Source: an uncultured SAR86 cluster bacterium
GTDB lineage: Bacteria; Pseudomonadota; Gammaproteobacteria; Magnimaribacterales; TMED112
Direction: 5' to 3'
Assembly (NCBI GenBank): GCA_902535365.1
Contig: CACATF010000001.1
Location: 318,077-382,076, forward strand
DNA length: 64,000 nt
Part shown: positions 36,366 to 45,041 of the stretch, piece after piece
How positions within the stretch are numbered: the stretch's first letter is position 1
Layout of the letters: every line of letters begins with the position of its first letter
Notes under the pieces: model-generated
Databases searched by the model: none
Seen by the model: only the letters and a program-made list of their open reading frames with translations
Told to the model about the DNA's origin: nothing
Position numbers and translations under genes: made by a program

Positions 36366-37256
36366 ATGACAGATATTACTCTTTTGACTTGTCGGGCCTA
36401 CTATAAGCCCGACAATGTTACGCCTTACATTCAAAACATTCTTCTTGAGCAAGAACTTTTGAAATCTGCATTTGAATCGCAAGGTTTAAAAGTTGATATT
36501 ACTTATTGGGACAATCCATCTTATGAATGGCAACAGACTAAATCTGTTCTTTTTCGCACGGTATGGGATTATTTTGAAAGATTTGATGAATTTTGGGATT
36601 GGCTGGAACAAGTCAAAACCAAAACAAAATTAATTAATTCCTATGAACTTATCAAATGGAATATTGATAAACATTATTTAAGAGATTTAAAAAATAATGG
36701 CATTCAAGTAGTGCCAACTTATTTTGCTGATAGGGGAAATAACATTAGCCTTCAAGAAATAGCCAACTTAAATGATTGGAAACATATAGTCATTAAACCA
36801 GCCATTTCTGCATCAGCATTTAACACCTACAAAATAACCAACGATGAGATAGAACAGAAGGAACAGCTATTTGATGAATTGCTGCAAACACATGATATGT
36901 TGGTCCAACCATTCTTTCCAACTATCTCTGAGCTTGGCGAAGCATCATTAATGGTATTTGGAGGCAAGTTCACTCATGCCATATTAAAAAAAGCCAAGGC
37001 AGGAGATTTTCGCGTTCAGGACGACTTTGGTGGTACTGTTCATAACTACAATCCAACTCAAGAAGAGATCAAATTTGCAGAAAAGGTTTTTCAGTCTTGC
37101 ACTTCATTGCCAATTTATGGAAGGGTCGATATTGTCTGGGACTCAAATAAACATATATATCTTTCAGAGCTTGAAATTATTGAACCCGAGCTCTGGATTA
37201 GAAATAGGCCAGAAAGTGCAAATAAAATCGCAGAGGCTGTAAATAAGATTTTATAA
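36366..37256 (+). CDS. ATP-grasp domain protein
   Basis: A 296-residue cytosolic protein with the ATP-grasp layout seen in RimK/glutathione-synthetase relatives: an N-terminal pre-ATP-grasp part (ITLLTCRAYY, RTVWDYFERFDEF), then HIVIKPAISASAFNTYK (ATP-binding lysine), DMLVQPFFPTISELGEASLMVF and the metal-binding tail GRVDIVW...LSELEIIEPELWI. Enzymes of this fold ligate a carboxylate to an amine or thiol, but the substrate is unknown. The adjacent S9 peptidase could link it to peptides; this is only context. Confidence 0.75.
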   Translation: MTDITLLTCRAYYKPDNVTPYIQNILLEQELLKSAFESQGLKVDITYWDNPSYEWQQTKSVLFRTVWDYFERFDEFWDWLEQVKTKTKLINSYELIKWNIDKHYLRDLKNNGIQVVPTYFADRGNNISLQEIANLNDWKHIVIKPAISASAFNTYKITNDEIEQKEQLFDELLQTHDMLVQPFFPTISELGEASLMVFGGKFTHAILKKAKAGDFRVQDDFGGTVHNYNPTQEEIKFAEKVFQSCTSLPIYGRVDIVWDSNKHIYLSELEIIEPELWIRNRPESANKIAEAVNKIL

Positions 37257-37265
37257 TTAAGTTTT

Positions 37266-37270
37266 AGGAG
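37266..37270 (+). promoter_or_regulatory. Shine-Dalgarno site of the NTF2-like gene
   Basis: AGGAG four bases before the ATG at 37275, one of the few clear ribosome-binding sites in the window. It shows the canonical mode is also used in this genome, here within an operon. Confidence 0.65.
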
Positions 37271-37274
37271 AATT

Positions 37275-37625
37275 ATGAGTTGTTCAGAAAGTGTAACTAA
37301 AGTCGTTGAAAAATATGTCGAATCAATGAAAGAATCGAGTGCAGATAAAGTGCGGGAAGCATTTCACCCTAATGCAAAAGTAGTGGGCCATCTTCATGGT
37401 GATTTTTTAGAGATGAGCACTGAGGATTTTGCTGGATTTGTTGCAGCGCAAGAGCCAGCAGAAGTGGAGTATGAAATTCTTTCCACTGATGTCGAGGGCA
37501 CAACTGCAGCAGTGAAGATTAGGGATAAATATTTAGGCATTACTTTTTTAGATACCTTGTCACTAATTAAGATTGATGGTGAGTGGAGCATATACAACAA
37601 GCTGTTTAATGTTGAAGATGAATAA
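37275..37625 (+). CDS. NTF2-like (SnoaL / putative lumazine-binding type) protein
   Basis: A 116-residue soluble protein with the alpha plus beta cone fold pattern: an N-terminal helix (TKVVEKYVESMKES), HPNAKVVGHLHGDFLEM, then strands VEYEILSTDVEGTTAAVKI, FLDTLSLIKIDGEWSIYNKLF. This matches the putative lumazine-binding branch of the NTF2 superfamily. These are small-molecule binding or hydrolase-like proteins; the ligand is unknown. A good AGGAG precedes it. Its last eight bases overlap the next gene. Confidence 0.78.
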   Translation: MSCSESVTKVVEKYVESMKESSADKVREAFHPNAKVVGHLHGDFLEMSTEDFAGFVAAQEPAEVEYEILSTDVEGTTAAVKIRDKYLGITFLDTLSLIKIDGEWSIYNKLFNVEDE

Positions 37626-38019
37626 GGTTCTTGCACCCCTTCTTTTTCTATTAATGCATGAAGGTGCATATTCAGAGTGCAGAAAGGTTCCTATATACGA
37701 AGCTAAATATGACTTTACCTGGTATCAAACCCATGGTTCTTATGACTGTGTTTTAGCAGAACAAATGGAATCTGATGATATGCTTGCGGGTTATTGGTTC
37801 GAGGAAAAAACAGGAACTCTTTTTATTGTGATAAATAATATAAGAGTCGGCAAAGACATTGATCTTGATTATTATGGTTTCAACGAAAACTATATTAATT
37901 CTTTGTTGAAAAGAATTGATAATGCTAAAGCAATAAAGTTACGAAGAAGATTTAGCTATGACGGTTCTATACAACCGCAAATTGAGCTACGTCTAGAAGA
38001 GGCAGGGTTTAAAAGATAA
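37618..38019 (+). CDS. Small secreted protein of unknown function
   Basis: A 133-residue protein. I start at the ATG at 37618, which gives a short signal peptide (NKVLAPLLFLLMHEGAYS). The mature part has two cysteines (ECRK near 20 and SYDCVL near 41) that may form a disulfide, and mixed strands (TGTLFIVINNIRV). No family recognised. The gene overlaps the NTF2-like gene by eight bases and ends 46 bases from the tRNA-Asn on the other strand. Confidence 0.68.
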   Translation: MNKVLAPLLFLLMHEGAYSECRKVPIYEAKYDFTWYQTHGSYDCVLAEQMESDDMLAGYWFEEKTGTLFIVINNIRVGKDIDLDYYGFNENYINSLLKRIDNAKAIKLRRRFSYDGSIQPQIELRLEEAGFKR

Positions 38020-38065
38020 TTTTTTGAATCCTAATAATTCTAGAAGTAGTGGTAGAAGCAAAAAG

Positions 38066-38141
38066 TGGCTCCCCGAACTGGGCTCGAACCAGTGACCCAC
38101 TGATTAACAGTCAGTTGCTCTACCAACTGAGCTATCGGGGA
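38066..38141 (-). tRNA. tRNA-Asn (anticodon GTT)
   Basis: Full cloverleaf on the minus strand, 76 bases with encoded CCA. Acceptor TCCCCGA pairs with TCGGGGA; D arm AGCTCAGTTGGTAGAGC; anticodon stem CTGAC...GTGGG region with loop CTGTTAATC, anticodon GTT; T arm CTGGTTCGAGCCCAG. This is a target for queuosine, consistent with the que genes in the window. Confidence 0.97.
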
Positions 38142-38151
38142 ACGAATAGGA

Positions 38152-38157
38152 ATTATA
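38152..38157 (-). promoter_or_regulatory. -10 element (TATAAT) of tRNA-Asn
   Basis: Minus-strand TATAAT ending eleven bases before the mature tRNA 5' end, in the 41-base gap shared with divergent uvrB. A weak TTTTTA 17 bases upstream could be the -35. Confidence 0.5.
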
Positions 38158-38182
38158 TACAACTATTTAGAAATTAAAAACA

Positions 38183-40186
38183 ATGTCAGGCTTTAAAGTA
38201 ATCTCTGATTTCTCTCCGAAGGGAGATCAACCTGCTGCAATCACAAAAATTGTTGAAAATCTAAACAATGGTCTGCTTAATCAGACGCTATTAGGTGTAA
38301 CTGGGTCAGGAAAAACTTACACAATTGCAAAAGTTATTGAGGAAACTCAAAGGCCTGCCATTATTATGGCCCCAAATAAAACATTAGCCGCTCAACTTTA
38401 TGGTGAATTCAAAGATTTCTTTCCAGAGAATAGGGTCGAGTACTTTATTTCTTACTACGATTATTATCAACCAGAAGCCTACGTGCCATCCTCTGATACT
38501 TACATTGCCAAAGATGCCAATATCAATGAACACATCGAGCAAATGCGATTGTCAGCAACAAAAGCTTTGATTGAATCAGAAAACACCATTGTCGTAGCAT
38601 CAGTTTCTGCCATTTATGGTTTAGGAGATCCAAAATCTTATCTAAAAATGGTTCTCAATTTAAGCCGTGGGGAAGAAGTAAATCAAAGAGATATTTTGAG
38701 GCAGCTAGCTACCATGCAGTATTCAAGAAATGATTTAGATTTTCAAAGATCTAACTTTAGGGTAAGGGGTAATGTGATTGATATTTTCCCTGCTGAAGCA
38801 GAAAAAGAAGCTATTCGTATTGAATTAGAATTTGATAAGATCGTTAACATTTCTTATTTTGATCCATTAACTGGTTCAATTTATAGAGATGTTCCAAGAG
38901 TAACTATTTTTCCAAAAACACATTACGTTACTCCTCAAGAAACTATTGATAGTGCTATTGAGCAAATTAAAACAGAATTAGATGAGCGATTGGTTGAATT
39001 GAAAGCTAACAATAAGTTACTAGAAGCACAAAGGCTTGAGGAACGAACAAATTATGATTTAGAAATGATGGCTGAGCTGGGCTATTGCAACGGAGTAGAA
39101 AACTATTCCAGATATTTATCAGGACGAAAACCAGGTGAAGCTCCACCATGTTTATTTGACTATGTGCCTAAGAACGCAATTGTCTTTATGGATGAATCCC
39201 ATGTTTCAGTTCCACAGATAGGAGGAATGTTCAAAGGAGACCGATCAAGGAAAGAAACTTTAGTGGAATATGGTTTTCGACTACCAAGTGCTCTTGATAA
39301 CAGGCCGTTAAAATTTGAAGAATGGAATAAACTTGCCCCACAAAGAGTATTTGTTTCAGCAACACCTGGAAAATGGGAAAAAGAAAACTCAGACAATCAA
39401 GTTGAACTGCTTGTTAGGCCAACAGGACTCGTTGATCCTCAAGTTGAGATCAAACCCGCCACACACCAAGTTGAAGATGTTTTAGAGGAGGCTGCAGCAA
39501 CGACAGCAAAAGGGTTCAGAACACTGATTACAACACTCACAAAAAAAATGGCAGAGGATTTAACAGACTATTTATACGAAAAAGGTTTAGGTGTTCGATA
39601 TATGCACTCTGATGTCGATTCAGTTGAAAGAGTAGAGATATTAAGAGATTTAAGGCTTGGTGAATTTGATATCTTAGTCGGAATAAATCTGCTCAGAGAG
39701 GGTCTCGACTTACCAGAAGTTGGTCTAGTTGCAATTTTAGATGCTGATAAAGAAGGTTTCTTAAGATCAGAGGGTTCGCTTATCCAAACTATTGGACGAG
39801 CCGCACGAAACCTTGAGGGTAAGGCAATTCTATATACGGATAAAATAACTGGCTCAATAGACAGGGCTCTTGCTGAGACAAATAGAAGACGAGATATTCA
39901 AGAAAAATATAATATTGAAAATAACATCACGCCAAAAACAGCAACATCAAGAATTAAAGACGTAATGGAGGGTGCCAGATCACTTAAAAAACAAAAAAGT
40001 GAAACTAATGAGCCTGCCGATCTATATGATGTATCAAAAGTTAATTACCATAACATTGGTAAAGAGATAAAGAAGCTTGAAAAATTAATGAAAAGTTCAG
40101 CAAAGAACTTAGATTTTGAAGAGGCAGCTCGTTACAGAGATTTAATCAAAGAACTTAAAGATAAGGTACTCATAAATAAAGCATAA
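38183..40186 (+). CDS. uvrB: Excinuclease ABC subunit B
   Basis: DNA-damage recognition helicase of nucleotide excision repair. The 667-residue protein has Walker [11 protein letters not shown] near 39-48, the beta-hairpin [12 protein letters not shown], the DEAD-like MDESH, motif [12 protein letters not shown] and the C-terminal UVR motif (EIKKLEKLM to [10 protein letters not shown]). Length fits (E. coli 673). No CTGT-N8-ACAG site is present upstream, so unlike in E. coli it may not be SOS-controlled. Stop overlaps purL (TAATG). Confidence 0.97.
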   Translation: MSGFKVISDFSPKGDQPAAITKIVENLNNGLLNQTLLGVTGSGKTYTIAKVIEETQRPAIIMAPNKTLAAQLYGEFKDFFPENRVEYFISYYDYYQPEAYVPSSDTYIAKDANINEHIEQMRLSATKALIESENTIVVASVSAIYGLGDPKSYLKMVLNLSRGEEVNQRDILRQLATMQYSRNDLDFQRSNFRVRGNVIDIFPAEAEKEAIRIELEFDKIVNISYFDPLTGSIYRDVPRVTIFPKTHYVTPQETIDSAIEQIKTELDERLVELKANNKLLEAQRLEERTNYDLEMMAELGYCNGVENYSRYLSGRKPGEAPPCLFDYVPKNAIVFMDESHVSVPQIGGMFKGDRSRKETLVEYGFRLPSALDNRPLKFEEWNKLAPQRVFVSATPGKWEKENSDNQVELLVRPTGLVDPQVEIKPATHQVEDVLEEAAATTAKGFRTLITTLTKKMAEDLTDYLYEKGLGVRYMHSDVDSVERVEILRDLRLGEFDILVGINLLREGLDLPEVGLVAILDADKEGFLRSEGSLIQTIGRAARNLEGKAILYTDKITGSIDRALAETNRRRDIQEKYNIENNITPKTATSRIKDVMEGARSLKKQKSETNEPADLYDVSKVNYHNIGKEIKKLEKLMKSSAKNLDFEEAARYRDLIKELKDKVLINKA

Positions 40187-43100
40187 TGGCTCACCAAACA
40201 ATTTTCTTACAAGGTGATGAAGTTATTTCAGCGCTCGACGAAAAGAGAATATTTGGCAAAGCGCTAAATCTTAATAATTCTTATCTATATGCAGTCCAAC
40301 TTAAGGATGGCTCTGAAGACCTACCAAAGATAAAAAAAATATTAGCTGCAAAAGAAATTGCTTTTTCTCCAAATTTAATTTTGACACCTAGGCTTGGCAC
40401 ACAAAGCTCTTGGTCAAGCAAGGCGCAAGATATTTTTAAAAATATTGGCGTAGATTCGCTCATTAGAGTTGAGCGATTTAAAGGGTTTGAGGGTAATGCC
40501 GAACAACATGAAGAAATTATAAATAATTACTTCGATAGAATGACTGAGTCGAGCTTTTCTGATTTAGATTCAACTAAAGAAATTTTTAAAACTCGAGAGC
40601 GAAGGCTTACAAATAAATTCAACATCCATGAAGAGGAATCTTTGTTAGAGGAGCTTAATGATGAGCTTGGTCTTGCTTTAAATGATCATGAGAAAAAATA
40701 CCTTCAAGATTTATTTACTAAGTTAAATAGGCCTGTAACAGATGCTGAGCTTATGATGTTCGCTCAGATTAACTCTGAACACTGTCGACATAAAATTTTT
40801 AGATCAAAATGGAAAACTGACATTCCTTTTAGCCATGACTCTCTTTTTGATGCTATTAAATCTACAACCAAACCTGATATGTCACATGTTTTGTCTGCCT
40901 ACCATGACAATTCAGCAGTGATGTCATCTTTCTCAGAGGGTATGTTGGAAATTTCAGGTGATGATGTATTCAAAAAAACACCAGAAAAAGTTCACACAAC
41001 TATTAAGGTTGAAACACACAACCACCCTACAGGCATCTCACCATATGAAGGGGCTGCAACAGGTTCTGGTGGTGAAATCAGAGATTGTTCTGCAACTGGA
41101 CGAGTAGCACGTCCCAAAGCTGGCTTTATGGGACTTTGTTTATCTCATCTTAGACTGACTGAAGATTTAGAATCTTGGGAAACCAATCCCAATAAGCCTG
41201 ATTTTCTTAGCAGCCCAATGGAGATAATAAGAGATGCTCCTTTAGGCTCAGCAGCCTATAACAACGAGTTTGGCCGGCCAGCAATCTATGGTTATTTTAG
41301 AACACTTGAATACAAGGAATATGGTTTTCATAAGCCTGTTATGTTGGCAGGTGGTATTGGATCAATTAAAGAGGACCAAATTAAAAAAGGTGAACCTCAG
41401 CCTGGTGATTTAGTTATTGTTCTGGGTGGGCCTGCCATGCTGATAGGTTTAGGGGGAGGCTCAGCAAGTTCAACCAAAAAAACAAACTCAAATTCAGATT
41501 TAGATTACGCATCAGTACAAAGATCTAACCCTGAGATGCAAAGAAGAGCGCAACAAGTCTTGGATAAATTCAATGAAAGAGGTTCCAAAAATCCTATTAC
41601 CTTTATTCATGACGTTGGAGCAGGGGGCATCTCTAATGCAATTCCCGAGCTAGCAAAAGATACTAAACTTGGAGTGGATATCGATCTAAATGCAATCTAT
41701 TCAACAGATATGACTATGTCACCTATGGAACTGTGGTGTAATGAGTCACAAGAAAGGTATGTTTTCTCAATCCCAGAAGAAAAACTACCTGCTTTAGAAT
41801 ACATATGCCAAAGAGAGAGATGTCCATTTTCAGTAGCAGGTAATCTTACCCAAGAAAAAATAGTTAAAGTCAATTTCAAAGATGAAGTAATTGTTAACTT
41901 AGCCCTTGATGACTTGTTTGGTGATATACCACTACCTGAACTCATTGCCCAAGATTTTTTACGAACCACACCTAAAGAAGAGCTGCCTGAAGAAGATATA
42001 AGCATATTGTTAAATAATGTTCTAAAGTTTCCAGCCGTTGGCTCAAAGAAATTCTTAGTCACTATCGGTGACAGGACTGTAAACGGGCTTGTGTACCGTG
42101 ATCAACTTATTGGCAACAAACAAATGCCAGTCAGCGATTATGCAGCAACGCTTGATAATTATGACTCATACTCAGGCCAGGTTATTTCAGTTGGAGAAAA
42201 ACCTAATTTAGCAATTGAAAATCCAGAAGCATCATCACGCATGGCACTAGCAGAAGCTATTACTAATATATGTGGTGTTAAGCACCAAGATTTGGATTCA
42301 ATCTGCTTTTCTGCAAACTGGATGAGTTCAACTAAAACTGCTGATGAGCGAGGCGATTTGTTAAGAGGGGTGCAAAGCTTGGCAAATCTTGCTGATGCAT
42401 TAAATGTTTCCATACCAGTTGGGAAAGATTCACTTTCAATGAATGTAACTTGGAATGAGGATGGTGAAACAAAATCTGTTACATCTCCAATGACTTTAAA
42501 TATATCTTCCTTTTCAAATGTTAAGGATCTTAGAAAATCAGTTACACCAGAGTTACAGCACAAGGATTCAACACTAGTACATATTTGGATGCATGATGAT
42601 GAGCCTCGAATGGGCGGAAGCGCTCTCTATCAAACGCTGAAACTTTATGGCGGGGTAACACCAGATATTGATGATCCAGAAAAGTTAAAAAGCTTGTTTA
42701 ACACTGCCCAAGATCTTTTGGATTCATCATTAATTAGCGCGATGCATGATATTTCAGATGGTGGTTTGGTAATTTCGTTAATAGAAATGTCATTGTGTTC
42801 AAGCATCGGTTTGGATATGAGGATGGATATTTCATCAAAAGAAAAACTTATTCCATCTTTGTTTGCTGAAGAGGCTGGAATTGTAGTTGAGGTGCAAAAT
42901 GAAAACTTAGCTAAAGTTAAAGAAATGCTAAAGAATAGCAATCTTTCTTATGCAGATGTAGCAAAGACAACAGACGAACAAGCTGTAAATATTTTTCATT
43001 TTAATGAAACAGTTTTTTCAGATACATTGCAAAACTTATTTAATGCATGGAGCGATGTAAGTTATAAGGTTCAGAGATTAAGGGACAATATTGAAACTGC

Positions 43101-43953
43101 AGAAAGCGAAAGAAAAACTAATCAAGAATTTCAAAAATTCTTAACCCCAGATATTAAATTTGATATACCTCCCGCACAAAAAAAACTATTTGGGAAAAAG
43201 CCAAAGATAGCATTATTACGAGAACAAGGCATAAACGGCCATTATGATATGGCAGCAGCTTTAATGGCTGCAGGTTTTGAAGTTCATGATGTTCATATGA
43301 GTCAAATAGCCACAAAGATAAAGAATTTTGACGAATATAGTGGTCTTGTGATTCCAGGTGGCTTTTCCTACGGCGATGTTCTCGGTGCAGGCTCAGGCAT
43401 GTCAAATACAATCCTCTTTAATCAAGAAATTAACTCAATTTTTTCTGAATTTTTAAACAACGATAGGAAATTTGCTTTAGGAATTTGTAACGGGTGTCAG
43501 TTTATGTCTGGCTTAAAAACATTGATCCCTGGTGGAGATTCAATGCCAAAATTTGTTAAGAACTTTTCTAATCAATACGAATGTAGATTGGTTCAGCTAC
43601 AGCTTCAAGACAGCGAATCTATCTTATTCAAGGGCATGGAAGGTAGCACAATACCCGTAATGGTCTCTCATGGAGAAGGTCGAGCAGTATTTGAGCAAAA
43701 TGAAAAAAATGTAGTGGCACGTTATGTGGATCCAAACCATAAATCAACAGAAACCTACCCATTCAATCCAAATGGATCTCTGAATGGTGTTGCTGGTGTT
43801 TGTAATGATGATGGAAGGATAACAATCATGATGCCTCATCCAGAGAGAACATTTTTAACTAAACAATTCTCATGGGCTCCCAAGGATTGGGGAGAATTAT
43901 CCCCATGGTTTAAGATGTTTGACAATGCTTACCTGTTTTCTAAGAAAAACTAG
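40186..43953 (+). CDS. purL: Phosphoribosylformylglycinamidine synthase
   Basis: Large single-chain FGAM synthase, fourth step of purine synthesis, 1255 residues (E. coli 1295). The N-terminal PurS-like domain is followed by [13 protein letters not shown], the FGAM synthase core with [21 protein letters not shown]-type sequence near residue 270-290, a second AIRS-like half ([10 protein letters not shown]), and the C-terminal glutaminase with Cys in [14 protein letters not shown] and His in MMPHPERTF. It is coupled to uvrB by a one-base overlap. Its TAG shares CTAG with the convergent Nudix gene. Confidence 0.97.
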   Translation: MAHQTIFLQGDEVISALDEKRIFGKALNLNNSYLYAVQLKDGSEDLPKIKKILAAKEIAFSPNLILTPRLGTQSSWSSKAQDIFKNIGVDSLIRVERFKGFEGNAEQHEEIINNYFDRMTESSFSDLDSTKEIFKTRERRLTNKFNIHEEESLLEELNDELGLALNDHEKKYLQDLFTKLNRPVTDAELMMFAQINSEHCRHKIFRSKWKTDIPFSHDSLFDAIKSTTKPDMSHVLSAYHDNSAVMSSFSEGMLEISGDDVFKKTPEKVHTTIKVETHNHPTGISPYEGAATGSGGEIRDCSATGRVARPKAGFMGLCLSHLRLTEDLESWETNPNKPDFLSSPMEIIRDAPLGSAAYNNEFGRPAIYGYFRTLEYKEYGFHKPVMLAGGIGSIKEDQIKKGEPQPGDLVIVLGGPAMLIGLGGGSASSTKKTNSNSDLDYASVQRSNPEMQRRAQQVLDKFNERGSKNPITFIHDVGAGGISNAIPELAKDTKLGVDIDLNAIYSTDMTMSPMELWCNESQERYVFSIPEEKLPALEYICQRERCPFSVAGNLTQEKIVKVNFKDEVIVNLALDDLFGDIPLPELIAQDFLRTTPKEELPEEDISILLNNVLKFPAVGSKKFLVTIGDRTVNGLVYRDQLIGNKQMPVSDYAATLDNYDSYSGQVISVGEKPNLAIENPEASSRMALAEAITNICGVKHQDLDSICFSANWMSSTKTADERGDLLRGVQSLANLADALNVSIPVGKDSLSMNVTWNEDGETKSVTSPMTLNISSFSNVKDLRKSVTPELQHKDSTLVHIWMHDDEPRMGGSALYQTLKLYGGVTPDIDDPEKLKSLFNTAQDLLDSSLISAMHDISDGGLVISLIEMSLCSSIGLDMRMDISSKEKLIPSLFAEEAGIVVEVQNENLAKVKEMLKNSNLSYADVAKTTDEQAVNIFHFNETVFSDTLQNLFNAWSDVSYKVQRLRDNIETAESERKTNQEFQKFLTPDIKFDIPPAQKKLFGKKPKIALLREQGINGHYDMAAALMAAGFEVHDVHMSQIATKIKNFDEYSGLVIPGGFSYGDVLGAGSGMSNTILFNQEINSIFSEFLNNDRKFALGICNGCQFMSGLKTLIPGGDSMPKFVKNFSNQYECRLVQLQLQDSESILFKGMEGSTIPVMVSHGEGRAVFEQNEKNVVARYVDPNHKSTETYPFNPNGSLNGVAGVCNDDGRITIMMPHPERTFLTKQFSWAPKDWGELSPWFKMFDNAYLFSKKN

Positions 43954-44483
43954 CGCTTGTACTCCAAGACCTCATTAAAAACTTTCTCATCACCATGCTC
44001 AAGATAAATTTTTAAGGTTTTGATTACTGTTGGGAATGCAAGTTCCTCCCAAGGAATCTCATCAACTTTAAATAATTTCACTTCACTACTTTCAGGAGTC
44101 GGCCCAAAATCATCATTTACAATTTTGCCAGAGAAAAAAGTATAGATTTGGTTTATGTGAGGAACACTCAAAATAGTAAATAATTTCACATCACTTACAT
44201 TAAGTTTTGCTTCCTCAAGCGTCTCTCGTTCTGCACCTTCTTGGATACTTTCGCCATTTTCCAAAAAGCCGGCTGGTAGAGTCCAAAAGCCGTCTCTTGG
44301 CTCAATAGATCTTTTGCATAAGAGAATTTCACCTTGATCATTGTAGGGTAATACACCAGTAACAATATTTGGATTCACATAAAAAATTTCCCCGCAACTT
44401 TGACAAACATCTCTTTCACGATTGTCACCATCAGGAATAGTTTTTATTATTTCAGCAGAAGAACATATTGGACAAAAATTCAT
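43950..44483 (-). CDS. Nudix hydrolase with N-terminal zinc ribbon
   Basis: Starting at the ATG at 44483 gives a 177-residue protein that opens with a zinc ribbon (CPICSS...[12 protein letters not shown]) and then a Nudix box, [21 protein letters not shown]. The box has Ala where the final Gly of GX5EX7REUXEEXGU is usual. The arrangement recalls NADH pyrophosphatase-type and related Nudix enzymes, whose substrates are nucleoside diphosphate derivatives. An ATG at 44513 is possible but would abut the divergent ATG and remove the promoter space. Confidence 0.85.
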   Translation of the reverse strand: MNFCPICSSAEIIKTIPDGDNRERDVCQSCGEIFYVNPNIVTGVLPYNDQGEILLCKRSIEPRDGFWTLPAGFLENGESIQEGAERETLEEAKLNVSDVKLFTILSVPHINQIYTFFSGKIVNDDFGPTPESSEVKLFKVDEIPWEELAFPTVIKTLKIYLEHGDEKVFNEVLEYKR

Positions 44484-44499
44484 AAAAAAATCTTTACCA

Positions 44500-44505
44500 A
44501 TTATA
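44500..44505 (-). promoter_or_regulatory. -10 element (TATAAT) of the Nudix gene
   Basis: Minus-strand TATAAT inside the palindromic ATTATAAT; initiation would leave a leader of about ten bases before the ATG at 44483. It overlaps the plus-strand -10 of the divergent gene. Confidence 0.4.
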
Positions 44506-44507
44506 AT
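44502..44507 (+). promoter_or_regulatory. -10 element (TATAAT) of the gamma-carbonic-anhydrase-like gene
   Basis: Perfect TATAAT with exactly six bases to the ATG at 44514, predicting a leaderless transcript. Confidence 0.6.
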
Positions 44508-44513
44508 AGACAT

Positions 44514-45041
44514 ATGATTTATAGCCTAGGAGAAAAAAAACCTAAATTTAGTAATGAGGATGTATGGATTGCTGACTCAGCTGATTTAATTGGAAATGTT
44601 GTGCTGGATGCTGATGTTTCGGTTTGGTTTAACGTAACTATCCGCGCGGATAATGATCTCATTCACATCAAACAGGGCTCAAATGTTCAAGATAACTCAG
44701 TAATTCACACTGATGAAGGAATCCCTGTGGTAATTGGCCAGGATGTAACTGTTGGGCATAAAGTAATAGTGCACGGTGCTCAGATTGGAGATAATACAAT
44801 TATTGGTATGGGTACTGTTATCATGAACCATGCAGTAGTTGGAGAAAATTGTATTATTGGAGCCAACTCACTAATTACAGAAAGAAAGGAATTTCCAGCA
44901 AATAGCTTGATTATGGGTAGTCCTGCAAAAGTTGTACGTGAGCTATCTGAGGATGAGGTAAAATTTTTAAAACTGAGTGCTGAGTTTTACACACAGAAAT
45001 CAAAAAAATACAGAGATGAATTGAAACATGAAGTTAAGTGA
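44514..45041 (+). CDS. Gamma-carbonic-anhydrase-like hexapeptide protein (YrdA type)
   Basis: A 175-residue left-handed beta-helix protein. Hexapeptide repeats run through VWIADSADLIGNVVLDADVSVWFNVTIRAD, and the family's metal histidines are visible in SVIHTDEG, TVGHKVIVHGAQIG; DNTIIGMGTVIMNHAVVG follows. Bacterial YrdA-type proteins bind zinc but often lack clear carbonic anhydrase activity. The ATG at 44514 follows TATAAT by six bases. Its end overlaps alaS by 14 bases. Confidence 0.88.
   Translation: MIYSLGEKKPKFSNEDVWIADSADLIGNVVLDADVSVWFNVTIRADNDLIHIKQGSNVQDNSVIHTDEGIPVVIGQDVTVGHKVIVHGAQIGDNTIIGMGTVIMNHAVVGENCIIGANSLITERKEFPANSLIMGSPAKVVRELSEDEVKFLKLSAEFYTQKSKKYRDELKHEVK

Noticed and set aside
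38142-38182. SOS operator at uvrB
   Set aside because: No CTGT-N8-ACAG pattern in the gap between tRNA-Asn and uvrB.
42159-42563. 134-codon open frame antisense to purL
   Set aside because: Entirely inside the conserved PurL core, Ser-rich shadow sequence.
44511-44513. ATG at 44513 as the Nudix start
   Set aside because: Would add ten residues before the zinc ribbon and leave no promoter between the two divergent genes; 44483 fits better.
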